DNA of 64,000 nucleotides from Streptomyces sp. Je 1-369 (GTDB lineage Bacteria > Actinomycetota > Actinomycetes > Streptomycetales > Streptomycetaceae), in contig NZ_CP101750.1 of assembly GCF_026810505.1 (NCBI RefSeq), forward strand, positions 6,620,514 to 6,684,513. The letters are read 5' to 3'. Below the pieces are notes generated by a model. The model was given only the letters and a program-made list of their open reading frames with translations, did not search any database and was not told the DNA's origin. Positions 50,053 to 58,972 of this stretch are shown one piece after another; the stretch's first letter is position 1, and each line of letters opens with the position of its first letter. A program made the translations under genes and the position numbers.

Positions 50053-50553
50053 TTACGCCGGGTGATCATGCCGGGCAACGGACTCGTCGGCCTGCTGGCC
50101 GGAAATGCACCCTGCCGCTTCCGGCGTGAGAACGATCTTGGCCCAGACGCTCTTGCCGCTGGGCGGGTAGGGCTCGGTGCCCCATCGGTCGGCCAGCGCG
50201 GCGACCAGATAGAGACCGAGGCCGGATTCCTGGGGTGTCTCCGGTTTGCCTGTGGGGAGCGGGAGTTGGTCTCCCCGGGCATCGGTGACCTCGATCCGGA
50301 GGGTACGGACCGTCGTGTCCAGCGTGAGGGCCAGCCGAAAGTCGCGGCCCTGTATGCGACCGTGCAGCACCGCGTTGGCGGCGAGTTCGGCGACGATCTG
50401 CTCCGCCCGTTCCGTCACGCTCGGTGGTACCGGCCAGGTGCGGAGCTGCTCGGTGGCGAGCAGGCGGGCGAGGCGAGCGCCGCGTCGGGTGGAGGACAGC
50501 AGCTGGGTGAAGGCGTGCTGGCTGGCCGGGAGTTGGGGTGTGCTCGTGTTCAT
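50053..50553 (-). CDS. ATP-binding protein, HATPase_c (RsbW/anti-sigma-like)
   Basis: The protein has 166 residues. The Bergerat-fold motifs are clear: IVAELAANAVLHG (N box), EVTDARGDQLP (G1) and ESGLGLYLVAALADRWG (G2). Such small ATPases, found by the dozen in Streptomyces, resemble anti-sigma-factor kinases and often sit beside XRE-DUF5753 and DUF397 genes, as here. It is divergent from the XRE gene across a palindromic operator. The ribosome-binding site is weak (GGTGG). Partner sigma factor or target unknown. Confidence 0.85.
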   Translation of the reverse strand: MNTSTPQLPASQHAFTQLLSSTRRGARLARLLATEQLRTWPVPPSVTERAEQIVAELAANAVLHGRIQGRDFRLALTLDTTVRTLRIEVTDARGDQLPLPTGKPETPQESGLGLYLVAALADRWGTEPYPPSGKSVWAKIVLTPEAAGCISGQQADESVARHDHPA

Positions 50554-50599
50554 GGGGCCACCGTGGCGGGCGTGCGGGGCCCGGTGCCAGGATTTCGCT

Positions 50600-50622
50600 C
50601 CGTACGCTGCGTCAGCGTACGG
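50600..50622. promoter_or_regulatory. 23-bp palindromic operator between the ATPase and XRE genes
   Basis: CCGTACGCT (50600-50608) and AGCGTACGG (50614-50622) are perfect complements around GCGTC. A further GTACGC half-site is near 50639. The position between divergent genes suggests binding by the XRE regulator. Confidence 0.6.
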
Positions 50623-50722
50623 GGGCGCGGGGTAGACGGTACGCGGAGTCGACCGTCACCCTGGGTGAGTTCGATCGAGGAGCAGCGCAGCGGTACGCGA
50701 ACGCACCTGGAGGTGGCCGCGC

Positions 50723-51595
50723 ATGACGACGACCCACGACGCGGATGAGCCGGTGGACGACGGCAGTTGGGGGAGCGGGGAACGGGAACCCGATCCGTCG
50801 GACAGTCTGCGGACCTTCGGGGCCGTCGTCCAGGCCCTGCGGGAACACGCCGGGCTGGGGAGAGCGGAGTTCGGCGAGCGTATCCGCTTTTCCAAACACA
50901 CGGTGGAATCGGTGGAGTTGGGGCGGCGGATGACGGACGAGGCGTTCGTGGAGCGGGCGGAGGGGGAAACGGGGAACACGGGGGCGTTGCGGAAGGCGGC
51001 TGTCCACCTGACACGCGGGGAGCCGGGGTTGGCGGCTTGGTTCCGGAGGTGGGCGCAGTTGGAGAAGGTGGCGGTGAGCCTGTGCACGTATGAGTGCCGA
51101 CTGGTGCCGGGGTTGTTGCAGTCGGAGGGGTATGCGCGAGCTGCTTTCGATAACAGCATTCCGCTGCTGACGGACGAGCAGGCGGAGGCGCAGGTCACCG
51201 CACGCCTTGACCGCCAGAAGATGCTTCGGACGCGCCCAAGCGTGCCCTTCAGCTTCATCGTGGAGGAATCGCTGTTCCGTCGCAGGCTGGGCGGAGTGGC
51301 GGTGACGCGGGGGTTGCTCGACCAAGTACTGGAGGTCACAGCTCCGCGCAATGTAACGCTCCAACTCATGCCCATGGAAGCCGAGTTCCATGCATGCCTG
51401 GACGGGCCTGTGCGACTGCTGGAAACTCCGGAGGGCCGACGGCTCGCGTACTCCGAGGGGCAGCAGAACGGGCGCCTGATTGCCGACCCGAAAGAGGTGA
51501 GCCTCCTCCAACAGCGCTATGACACACTGCGCTCGCAGGCCCTGAACCCCAAAGACTCGCGGGGTCTGCTGGAGCGACTGCGAGGAGAGCTATGA
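50723..51595 (+). CDS. XRE-family regulator with DUF5753
   Basis: The protein has 290 residues, with GGAGGTGG before the ATG. The HTH (about 34-75) reads FGAVVQALREHAGLGRAEFG and SKHTVESVELGRRM. The C-terminal DUF5753 domain has YECRLVPGLLQSEGYARAAF, FIVEESLFRRRLGG, VTLQLMPMEAEFHACLDGPV and an LxRL-like end. This is the WhiJ/AbaA-ORFA-type regulator found in many paralogues in Streptomyces, normally paired with a DUF397 protein. Its stop overlaps the DUF397 start (ATGA). It probably autoregulates through the upstream palindrome. Confidence 0.92.
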   Translation: MTTTHDADEPVDDGSWGSGEREPDPSDSLRTFGAVVQALREHAGLGRAEFGERIRFSKHTVESVELGRRMTDEAFVERAEGETGNTGALRKAAVHLTRGEPGLAAWFRRWAQLEKVAVSLCTYECRLVPGLLQSEGYARAAFDNSIPLLTDEQAEAQVTARLDRQKMLRTRPSVPFSFIVEESLFRRRLGGVAVTRGLLDQVLEVTAPRNVTLQLMPMEAEFHACLDGPVRLLETPEGRRLAYSEGQQNGRLIADPKEVSLLQQRYDTLRSQALNPKDSRGLLERLRGEL

Positions 51596-51777
51596 GTACG
51601 ACGGAACTCGCCTGGTTCAAGTCCAGCTACAGCGGAACGCAGGGAGACGACTGCGTGGAGGTCGCGGTCACCGAACAGGCCATCCACGTGCGGGACTCCA
51701 AGGACCTGGCACGCCCAGCCTTTGCGGTGGGACATGGCGGTTGGTCCCCGTTCGTGCGGTACCTGGCCGAAGGCTGA
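51592..51777 (+). CDS. DUF397 family protein
   Basis: The protein has 61 residues and starts in an ATGA overlap with the XRE gene. The family signature is complete: LAWFKSSYSGTQGDDCVEVA, AIHVRDSKDLARPAFAVGHG and WSPFVRYLAEG. DUF397 proteins act with their cognate XRE-DUF5753 regulator, in at least some cases as an antagonist or toxin-antitoxin-like partner. The pair is followed by a strong terminator. Confidence 0.93.
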   Translation: MSTTELAWFKSSYSGTQGDDCVEVAVTEQAIHVRDSKDLARPAFAVGHGGWSPFVRYLAEG

Positions 51778-51790
51778 GCTGCGCAAGGTG

Positions 51791-51822
51791 CGTGCCCGCC
51801 GCAGGGGTCTGCGGCGGGCACG
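51791..51822. terminator. Stem-loop terminator, 13-bp stem
   Basis: Arms 51791-51803 and 51810-51822 pair perfectly around a 6-nt loop. The hairpin lies between the convergent DUF397 gene and the large methyltransferase gene. Confidence 0.85.
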
Positions 51823-51828
51823 ACGTGT

Positions 51829-54800
51829 TTACGGGGCCGAGTGGCGGGGGCCCTGGCCGGGCGGTGGGGAGAGCGGGGACGTGTAGGTCTCGCCGTCCAC
51901 GAGGGGGTTCTCCATGGTGAGGCCGCCCTTGGCCATGCGCTCGTACTCGGTCAGGACGAGGCGTTTGGTGCGGTACTCGCCGTACTTGGCGATTTCGTTG
52001 TTCTTGAGACCGCCGGAAGCCGACTGGAAGGTCTCCAGGATGTAGTTGGTGTCGTCGGCAGAGATCCCGTACAGATGGAAGAAGTAGGCGTCCAGCTCGG
52101 CGCGGAGCTGTGCGCGGCGAGCTTCGTCCCAGCGGAACGGTTGGCCTTCGTCGTCCAGGTCTCGGGCGAGGGGGGTCATGTCGTATGCCGTGTAGACGAG
52201 TTCGAGGACGCGGGGGAGGAGAAAAGGAATGTGGGGTTCGAGGGCCGTGGGAGTGGGGACAGGGAGTTGCTTCCACGTGTAGAGCTTCAAGTGGGCGCCA
52301 TTGACCTTTTGCCGACAAACGAAGTCGAACACCAACGAGGATTGGGCAGCCAATAGACATGTGGTGCGCCGGGCATCCGTTCCAGGGAGCATGAGCGGAA
52401 ATGTCTCTACTACTGCCGTGCGCGGGAGGATGGCCGGAATGGCAGTGCGTTCATTTGTGGAGGCGGTGACATCACACCAACCGCAAAGCCAACCTCGGTC
52501 CCATTGCATCTCATCGAGTCGAGACTGAACTCCGTTAACCTTGGCTTCCCTATTATTGCGTCTCGTTGCAATCTGGCCGTCCTCTTGAATCCAATTGAGC
52601 GGCATGGCGAGGCGGTCGGGTCGCTGTAGTTCAGTGGCTGGCAAATAGCTCGGTTGATTCTGGCGGCTGACGGCCGTCTCGCTTTTGATGACATCGGCAG
52701 CGCGATGGTTGTAGAAATCGACCATCTTCGCTTCGTACAACGGAAGCATGCGATCCTGGTTGCGAACGAATGTGTTTCCTTCCAGACCCCACCCTTCACG
52801 CTCCAATTCCTCCTGTTTGCGGAACAGGTCTGAATCATCGGTTGTGTGAAAGAAGGTTGCTTTGAACCTCATGCGCCATGGGTTGCTACCATCAGGCCCT
52901 TCGCTGAGGAGCACCGGAAGACGTTTGTAGATGGCCGTAGTTAGGTCTGCGTCACGGCGAGTGCGAAATACGGGGAGGGTTCCAGTATTAGGATTGAGGA
53001 GGGTGAGTTCTTCGGGGCTGAGAGCGAAGACACGGTTGGGATCATCGAGTTCGGTGATGTCGGAGAGAAAGAACCCAAACAGGCCAGCTGATTCGCGAAG
53101 CTCGCGCCCGGTGAGAGAGAGCAGGCAGAACTTGTAGCTGGAGTGCACGCTCTCGAACCACTTGCCGCCCTTGGGAAGGGCCGGACTTTTGGGGCGCTTG
53201 TTCTCGAAGTCGTACAGCGAGACCAGCGCCCCCCGCCGGGTGAAGTCGGCGAACAGATGCTGGGAGCCAGCCCCGGTGGCGATCGCAGTCGGCAGGATCA
53301 GACCGAAACGGCCCTCGGGCGCGGCGACAGTGGCCATACGCTCGGCGAACAGGGTGTCTGTCTGGATCATGGTGATGCCCTTGACTGTCAACCCCTTCGC
53401 GCACAGCGGGAACGCAGCTGAGTCACCTGCGAAGTGGAAGGTACCCTTCACCGTACGGCGGGCCTCCCGGTATCGGGCGCCCGCGTCGGGATTTTCGGCC
53501 TCCCACTCAACGATCTTCGTGCGCCGCGTAACACCGGAGATTTCGGCAATCTCCGGGCTGACCACGCTGAAGTACTTCTTGTCCTCAAAATCTACCTTGT
53601 CCCATGGCGGATTCCCCACCACACACGAAAAGCCTCCGGCCCACCCTGTAGCCGCGTCCACCGCCTCCGCGCCGATGGCAGCTTTCTCCGGAACGCCAAA
53701 GACCTCAGGGAACTCCAAGTACCAGTGAAAGAAGCGGTACTGCTCCCGCTGTCGAATGATCTCGTCATGCGTGGACCGAGATACCCCATCCTCCGGGTCC
53801 TCAAGTTCCCGGAATACGTCATACGTAATCGGGGGCGGCGCATCCTCACTCTTCACCCAAGTGAAAGCCGCACACCACGCATCCGCCAGATGCAGAGCCC
53901 TCAAGTAGGTCGACGAAGTCGACCAGTCCCTGTAAGCGGCCTCCTGTCGGCGCACCTCCGCGAGCGTGTCAGAAGGAGCCGTGGTGATCCGCCGCAGCCC
54001 CTGCGCGAAGGCTGTGTTGGAAACCCGCGATTCCGTCTCCGTGCTGAACAGGCCGACATTGCCCTTCCGCTGCAATTCATTACGCAGCATCAGCTTGCGC
54101 GCAAAGGCTTCGTCGTCCCCCTCCGTCTTTTTGAACGCCTTGTCGGGAATCCCCTTGGCCATCAGCGCCGGCGTAGCCCCGATCAGTCCGTTCCCCAGCT
54201 TGATGTGCGCATCCAGGAACCCCATCGGCATCCCCGGCTCCATCGTCTCCAACCACAGCGAGAACTTGGCCAGTTCCACCGCCATCGGGTTGAGGTCCAC
54301 TCCGTAGATGCACCGCGGCGCCACCTCGTGCAGCGCGTGCCGCACTGCCTCCAAGGTCGGCTCCGGGTTCCGCTCCCGTACCGCAGCAACCCGCTTCGCG
54401 ATCCGACGCGCAGCCGCCACCAAGAAGTGACCGGACCCACAAGCCGGGTCGCACACGGTCAGCGCGAGGAGTTCCTCGACGATCAAGTCAGCAGCGGCAG
54501 CCTCAGAAGCGCCCCGCTCATCCGCCCTCTCCTGGCCCCGGTCGACCGCAGCCTGAATCACCGGGTCCAGCGTCGAATCGAGCACCGTCTCGATCAGTGC
54601 CGCCGGAGTGTAGTAACTCCCCGTCTTCTTGCGGTCGTTGCCCGGCCGGTCCACCAGCTCGAAGGACCGCTCGGACGCGCTGTGACGGGGCACCAACTCC
54701 AACAGTGCCTCGTACACCGAGCCCAACTCCTCGGCCCCCATGTGTAGATAGTCCACCGGCCGCCAGCGCGACGAGCCCTCGTCCCGTACCCGTGCCAGAT

Positions 54801-56004
54801 GCCGTACGGCCTCCAGGAAGGGTCGGTTCGCCAACTGAGCACCATGCAGCGGCTTGTCCGCGTCCGTGTCGTTGAACAAGCCGCCCAGGCCGGGCAGCCC
54901 CATATCGGGTCGCCCCTCTTCGTCGCCCAGCGCGGTGAGGATCTGCTGGAGCTCCAGGTACTTGTCGAAGTGGGCCGTGCCCTGCCGCCGCAGGGCCTGG
55001 TCACGCAGCCGGGCCGTGGAGAAGTACTTGTTGTAGTTGTCGCGGGCCTCCTCGGACGCATCCCGCGCGAACAGCGTGCCCCGGTCCTCCGCCACGAACA
55101 GGAAGATCATGCGGTACGCGAGCCGCAGCAGTGCCGTTTGCAGCGCGACGGGGTCCAGATCCTGCCGCAGTGCCGTGTTCTGCGGGTGCCGCAGGAATCC
55201 CGTGCCCAGCACGGTCAGCGCCCTCTGCACGCCGTCCCGGAAGTGGTCCAGCGCACGCGTGCCCGACTCGATGGCCGTCGTACGCCAGGTCTCCAGCCAG
55301 CACGTCGACGGCGGAGCGCCCTCCGCGACCTCGAACCGCGACGAATGCAGCAGCCGGTACAGCAGGATGAACTCGTTGAAGAGCTCGCCGTCGAAGATCG
55401 CTTCCAGGTCGAACTCGACGTACGACGCCGTGGCCAGCGCACTGGAGTCGCGCAGTAGCCGCACCTGGCGGCCGTTGGTCAGCATCCCCCACAGGTGCGC
55501 CTCGGTCCGGTTCAGGCACTCCTGGAGCATGGATTGCGGGGGCACCGCTCCCGCGCCCCCGGCCTTCTTGTCCAGGCCCGCATCCCACGCCACCTGATGG
55601 ATGAGTGTGTGGCGTCTGTGGTGGGAGACCAGGAACTTCTTCTTCTCGTCGGAATCCGCCGGGATTCCGCCCGCCCCCACCGGGTCCAACGCACCGAAGC
55701 CCAGCTCGCGCCAGAGCGGGGCCAACCACTCGGTGGCAGCGAGTCCCGTCGGGTCGGCGGTGGGACGGCCCGTGTCCTTGTTCTCGGGCAGGCGCTTGCG
55801 CAGTTCGCGCCAGAGCGGCTTCAGGTACTCCCAGCTCCGCTCCGCCTCGGCGTGCACGGAACGGGACGACGGCATACCGTAGTCGGCGGGCTTCGAGCCC
55901 GGTACGTCCTTGTTCTCGGAGATACGTACCAGCATGTCGGCCGGCAGCAGTGCGCCCACCGTCTGGACCGACGAGAACACCAGGTTGCGGGTGGTGGCGG
56001 ACAT
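51829..56004 (-). CDS. Large Eco57I-type N6-adenine methyltransferase, DISARM DrmMI-like
   Basis: The protein has 1391 residues. A long helical N-terminal region (with YRMIFLFVAEDRGTLFARDA) leads to KKTGSYYTPAALIETVL. Motif I is VCDPACGSGHFLVAAARRIA, then YGVDLNPMAVELAKFSLWLE, and motif IV is VVGNPPWDKVDF. The C-terminal ~500 residues contain the target-recognition region (KLYTWKQLPVPTP near its end). Length and layout match class 1 DISARM DrmMI and PglX-like enzymes, which mark host DNA. The ATG overlaps the stop of the SNF2 gene (TGATG). GC falls sharply within the recognition-domain coding region (about 52270-53130). Confidence 0.87.
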   Translation of the reverse strand: MSATTRNLVFSSVQTVGALLPADMLVRISENKDVPGSKPADYGMPSSRSVHAEAERSWEYLKPLWRELRKRLPENKDTGRPTADPTGLAATEWLAPLWRELGFGALDPVGAGGIPADSDEKKKFLVSHHRRHTLIHQVAWDAGLDKKAGGAGAVPPQSMLQECLNRTEAHLWGMLTNGRQVRLLRDSSALATASYVEFDLEAIFDGELFNEFILLYRLLHSSRFEVAEGAPPSTCWLETWRTTAIESGTRALDHFRDGVQRALTVLGTGFLRHPQNTALRQDLDPVALQTALLRLAYRMIFLFVAEDRGTLFARDASEEARDNYNKYFSTARLRDQALRRQGTAHFDKYLELQQILTALGDEEGRPDMGLPGLGGLFNDTDADKPLHGAQLANRPFLEAVRHLARVRDEGSSRWRPVDYLHMGAEELGSVYEALLELVPRHSASERSFELVDRPGNDRKKTGSYYTPAALIETVLDSTLDPVIQAAVDRGQERADERGASEAAAADLIVEELLALTVCDPACGSGHFLVAAARRIAKRVAAVRERNPEPTLEAVRHALHEVAPRCIYGVDLNPMAVELAKFSLWLETMEPGMPMGFLDAHIKLGNGLIGATPALMAKGIPDKAFKKTEGDDEAFARKLMLRNELQRKGNVGLFSTETESRVSNTAFAQGLRRITTAPSDTLAEVRRQEAAYRDWSTSSTYLRALHLADAWCAAFTWVKSEDAPPPITYDVFRELEDPEDGVSRSTHDEIIRQREQYRFFHWYLEFPEVFGVPEKAAIGAEAVDAATGWAGGFSCVVGNPPWDKVDFEDKKYFSVVSPEIAEISGVTRRTKIVEWEAENPDAGARYREARRTVKGTFHFAGDSAAFPLCAKGLTVKGITMIQTDTLFAERMATVAAPEGRFGLILPTAIATGAGSQHLFADFTRRGALVSLYDFENKRPKSPALPKGGKWFESVHSSYKFCLLSLTGRELRESAGLFGFFLSDITELDDPNRVFALSPEELTLLNPNTGTLPVFRTRRDADLTTAIYKRLPVLLSEGPDGSNPWRMRFKATFFHTTDDSDLFRKQEELEREGWGLEGNTFVRNQDRMLPLYEAKMVDFYNHRAADVIKSETAVSRQNQPSYLPATELQRPDRLAMPLNWIQEDGQIATRRNNREAKVNGVQSRLDEMQWDRGWLCGWCDVTASTNERTAIPAILPRTAVVETFPLMLPGTDARRTTCLLAAQSSLVFDFVCRQKVNGAHLKLYTWKQLPVPTPTALEPHIPFLLPRVLELVYTAYDMTPLARDLDDEGQPFRWDEARRAQLRAELDAYFFHLYGISADDTNYILETFQSASGGLKNNEIAKYGEYRTKRLVLTEYERMAKGGLTMENPLVDGETYTSPLSPPPGQGPRHSAP

Positions 56005-58943
56005 CAGGCGGACACTCCAGTCGCGGCGGCCGGGGCGGCAGGCAGGTAGACGTAGGCACCGAGGATGTCGGCGGGCTTCTGGACGACGACCGACAGACCG
56101 CGCACGATCTCGTCGGACGCCTTGCGCACCCGGCGGTGCGACTCGCGGAGGTCGGCGGCCAGCTCATCGCCATACTTGCCCAAATAGTCCTCGACTTCGG
56201 TCAGTTGGGAAAGGATGCGGGACATCGTCCGCTCGCCGAAGTGCCGTTCGGTGTTTTCGGTGGCGCTCGCGTCCAGGAGCTCCAGAGACCGCTCGGGCGT
56301 CAGCCACACGGCGTTCTTGGGAGAGCCCTCGAAGGCGACGAGCCGGGCGTCCTCCGCCACCAACTGCTTCTCACCACTGCGCGAGGGCAGCGTGAGGTGG
56401 AAGCGGTAGCGGACCAGGAGGAGGGTGGTGCGGGTGGTCACGGCGTCCGTGGTGACCACGCCGCAGCGGCGGGCCGGCCGGGCGCCGTCCGCCTGGGGGT
56501 CCAGCGCCGCGTTCAGAACGTGCGAAGCGAGCGCGCCCACGACGGGGTCGGTACGTACGAGAGCCGCCTCGCCGCGTGCCACCGCCGGGTCCGCCCGGAA
56601 CGGGATCGGGAGGTCCTTCTCGATCACCTCCGAGCCGACCACCGGCGCGAGCGCGTCCCGTAGACCCATCGGCGTACCGCCCACCTGAGCGGTGAAGTCC
56701 TCGCCGCCCTCCCGCAGCAGCGCCCCGAGGGCGCGCAGTGACTCCCGTGCGAACGTGTCCACCTCGCCCGTGCTGCCCAGCGCCGCTCGGACGGCGGTGA
56801 CCTCGCGGGCCACCTCCTCCGGGTGGATGGAGCGCTGTGCGAAGCGGGAGCGCGACGCCTTCTCGCGTTCGGCGGCCGAGTTCCAGTCGCTGTCCAGCTG
56901 TGCCGTGTTCACCTTGAACGCGTCCGCGCTGAACAACGTGTCTTGTTCCTCCCTGCCGCGCATCAGCAGCCACTCGACGATCGCGTCCGTGACGCCCGTC
57001 GACAGTTCGTCCGGCACCGAGACGGAGATGCCGAGGTCCTTCTTGATCTGGCGGTGCTTCTTGATGAGGACTTCGAGGACCTTGCCGTCGATGCCGTTGT
57101 CGTCGCCGTACAGGGTGATGACGCGGACCTCGTCCCGGCGCTGGCCGTACCGGTCGACGCGGCCCTCGCGCTGGTCGTGGCGGGTCGGGTTCCACGCGAG
57201 GTCGTAGTGGACGACGGAGTCGAAGTGCTGCTGGAGGTTGACGCCCTCGGAGAGGCAGTCGGTGGCGATCAGGACCCGGCGCGCGGCGGCGTCCTCGCCT
57301 GCCTCCGCAGCCAGCTCCTCGATGCGCTCGATGCGCTGCTGCGGGGAGATGGTGCCGGTGACCGCTTTCACCACGGTCTTCGCGCCCAGCGCCCCGCGAA
57401 TGCCTTTCTCCTTGTCTCCGCCCAGCTGCTCGGCCAGGTACTCGGCCGTCGGGATGAAGCGGCAGAAGACGATCGGGTTGTGGCCGTCCGCGAGCAACCC
57501 CTTGAGGTGCTTGATCAGCGCCTTGAGCTTGAGGTCCTGGGTCGGGCCCTCCAACTCCTTCGCGCGTTCGGCCAGTTCCGCGAGACGGGAGTCCTGACCT
57601 TCCTCACCGATCTCCGCACCCGGCGCGACGTCCCCGCCCTCCATCGTGTCGCCGTCCGGGGAGTCGCTGGTGCCCTGTGCGCCCAGATCGTCGGCCTCCT
57701 TCACGGACGCCGCCACCGCCGTCGCCGAACGTGTGACCAGCGTCTGAGCGGCGGCCCGAGGGGACGACACCAGAGAGCGCAGCATCGCGATCGCCGACCA
57801 CCAGGCGATGCGGGCCTTCCGCTTGTCCTCGGTGCCCGCCTGCTCCACGCGCTCACCCGCGTAGGCGATGGCGTCGTCCAGCAGGGCCCGGTAGGCAGGG
57901 GAGAGCTTGTACGTCTCGTCCTTGAAGTAGCGGTCCGACGGGAACGCCGTCCGCTCCGCCAGCGAATCGTCGCTCAGCCCGTCCTCCTTGGTGAGGTACT
58001 GGCGTACGTCGGCCCGCTTGCGCGCCACGAAGTGCTGCGCGAGGAGCTTTCTCCCCGCCTCGGATTCCAGGTTCACCTGTGCCAGCTCCGGCTTCACCAG
58101 GCCGAGCAGGTTGCGGAACGCGGACTCCTTGCCGCTGTGCGGCGTCGCCGTCACCAGAACCAGGTGCCGTGTCTCGTCCTTGGCGACCGAGCGCAGCAAC
58201 TGGTACCGCAACTGGCTCTGCGCGCTCGACGTCACGTCGTCCGCGGTCACACACGTGTGCGCCTCGTCGACGATCACCAGGTCGGGGCAGTTCCGTACGA
58301 AGTCGTCCCGGTGACGCGGCGACTTGATGAAGTCCGTCGAGATGATCACGACCGGGTGCTTGTCGAAGAGGGACTGGCCCAGATCCAGTCCACGCTCCAG
58401 TCGTGAAACCGTCGAGGACAGCACCAGCTCCGCGTCAATGCCGAACTTGCTGCGCAGCTCCTGCTGCCACTGTTCGGCCAGCGCGGGGGAGCACAGCACC
58501 GCGAGCCCCGTCGCCTCGCCCTGCGCCAGGAGCTCGCTCGCGACGAGACCGGCCTCGATCGTCTTGCCGATGCCGACGTCGTCCGAGATCAGCATCCGGA
58601 CGGTCTTCTGCCGCAGCGCCATCAGGAGGGGTACGAGCTGGTACGCACGCGGCTCCACCGCGATGCCGGCCAGCGACCGGAAGGGGCCCGCGCCGGACCG
58701 GAACCCGATCCGCAGCGCCGTACGCAGCAGACCGGCGGCGCGCTGATCACCCAGGTCGCTCGGCTCGGGCGGCGCGAAACGCGCTTCCTCCACCTTCTCG
58801 AATGCGGGGAAGACCGCGGCGACGTCGTCGTCCGAGCCTCCCAGCGGGCGCAGGACGAGCAGGTCGGGCTTGCTCTCGGGGAGAACCACCCATTCGCGGC
58901 CACGGGAGCGCACCAGCGAGCCCGCGGAGTATGTGTGAGCCAT
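56004..58943 (-). CDS. drmD: SNF2-family helicase, DISARM DrmD-like
   Basis: The protein has 979 residues from the ATG at 58943; AGAGGA lies about 13 bases upstream, and an in-frame TTG four codons earlier is a possible alternative. The SNF2 core has Walker A DDVGIGKTIEAGL (121-133), DEAH 226-229 in VIVDEAHTCV, VLVTATPHSGKE, and a C-terminal helicase lobe with VLIATDCLSEGVNLQQHFDS and [15 protein letters not shown]. An internal acidic linker separates the lobes. SNF2 helicases of this type with an adjoining large N6 methyltransferase are the diagnostic pair of class 1 DISARM (drmD, drmMI). It is flanked by a DUF1998 helicase 30 bp upstream. Confidence 0.83.
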   Translation of the reverse strand: MAHTYSAGSLVRSRGREWVVLPESKPDLLVLRPLGGSDDDVAAVFPAFEKVEEARFAPPEPSDLGDQRAAGLLRTALRIGFRSGAGPFRSLAGIAVEPRAYQLVPLLMALRQKTVRMLISDDVGIGKTIEAGLVASELLAQGEATGLAVLCSPALAEQWQQELRSKFGIDAELVLSSTVSRLERGLDLGQSLFDKHPVVIISTDFIKSPRHRDDFVRNCPDLVIVDEAHTCVTADDVTSSAQSQLRYQLLRSVAKDETRHLVLVTATPHSGKESAFRNLLGLVKPELAQVNLESEAGRKLLAQHFVARKRADVRQYLTKEDGLSDDSLAERTAFPSDRYFKDETYKLSPAYRALLDDAIAYAGERVEQAGTEDKRKARIAWWSAIAMLRSLVSSPRAAAQTLVTRSATAVAASVKEADDLGAQGTSDSPDGDTMEGGDVAPGAEIGEEGQDSRLAELAERAKELEGPTQDLKLKALIKHLKGLLADGHNPIVFCRFIPTAEYLAEQLGGDKEKGIRGALGAKTVVKAVTGTISPQQRIERIEELAAEAGEDAAARRVLIATDCLSEGVNLQQHFDSVVHYDLAWNPTRHDQREGRVDRYGQRRDEVRVITLYGDDNGIDGKVLEVLIKKHRQIKKDLGISVSVPDELSTGVTDAIVEWLLMRGREEQDTLFSADAFKVNTAQLDSDWNSAAEREKASRSRFAQRSIHPEEVAREVTAVRAALGSTGEVDTFARESLRALGALLREGGEDFTAQVGGTPMGLRDALAPVVGSEVIEKDLPIPFRADPAVARGEAALVRTDPVVGALASHVLNAALDPQADGARPARRCGVVTTDAVTTRTTLLLVRYRFHLTLPSRSGEKQLVAEDARLVAFEGSPKNAVWLTPERSLELLDASATENTERHFGERTMSRILSQLTEVEDYLGKYGDELAADLRESHRRVRKASDEIVRGLSVVVQKPADILGAYVYLPAAPAAATGVSA

Positions 58944-58972
58944 GTGCGTCGTCAAGTCCTCTGGAAGAAAGG

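Noticed and set aside
51592..51777. Toxin-antitoxin module made of the XRE and DUF397 genes
   Set aside because: This pair occurs in dozens of regulatory copies in Streptomyces. Toxicity has been suggested only in some cases, so I list it as a regulatory pair.
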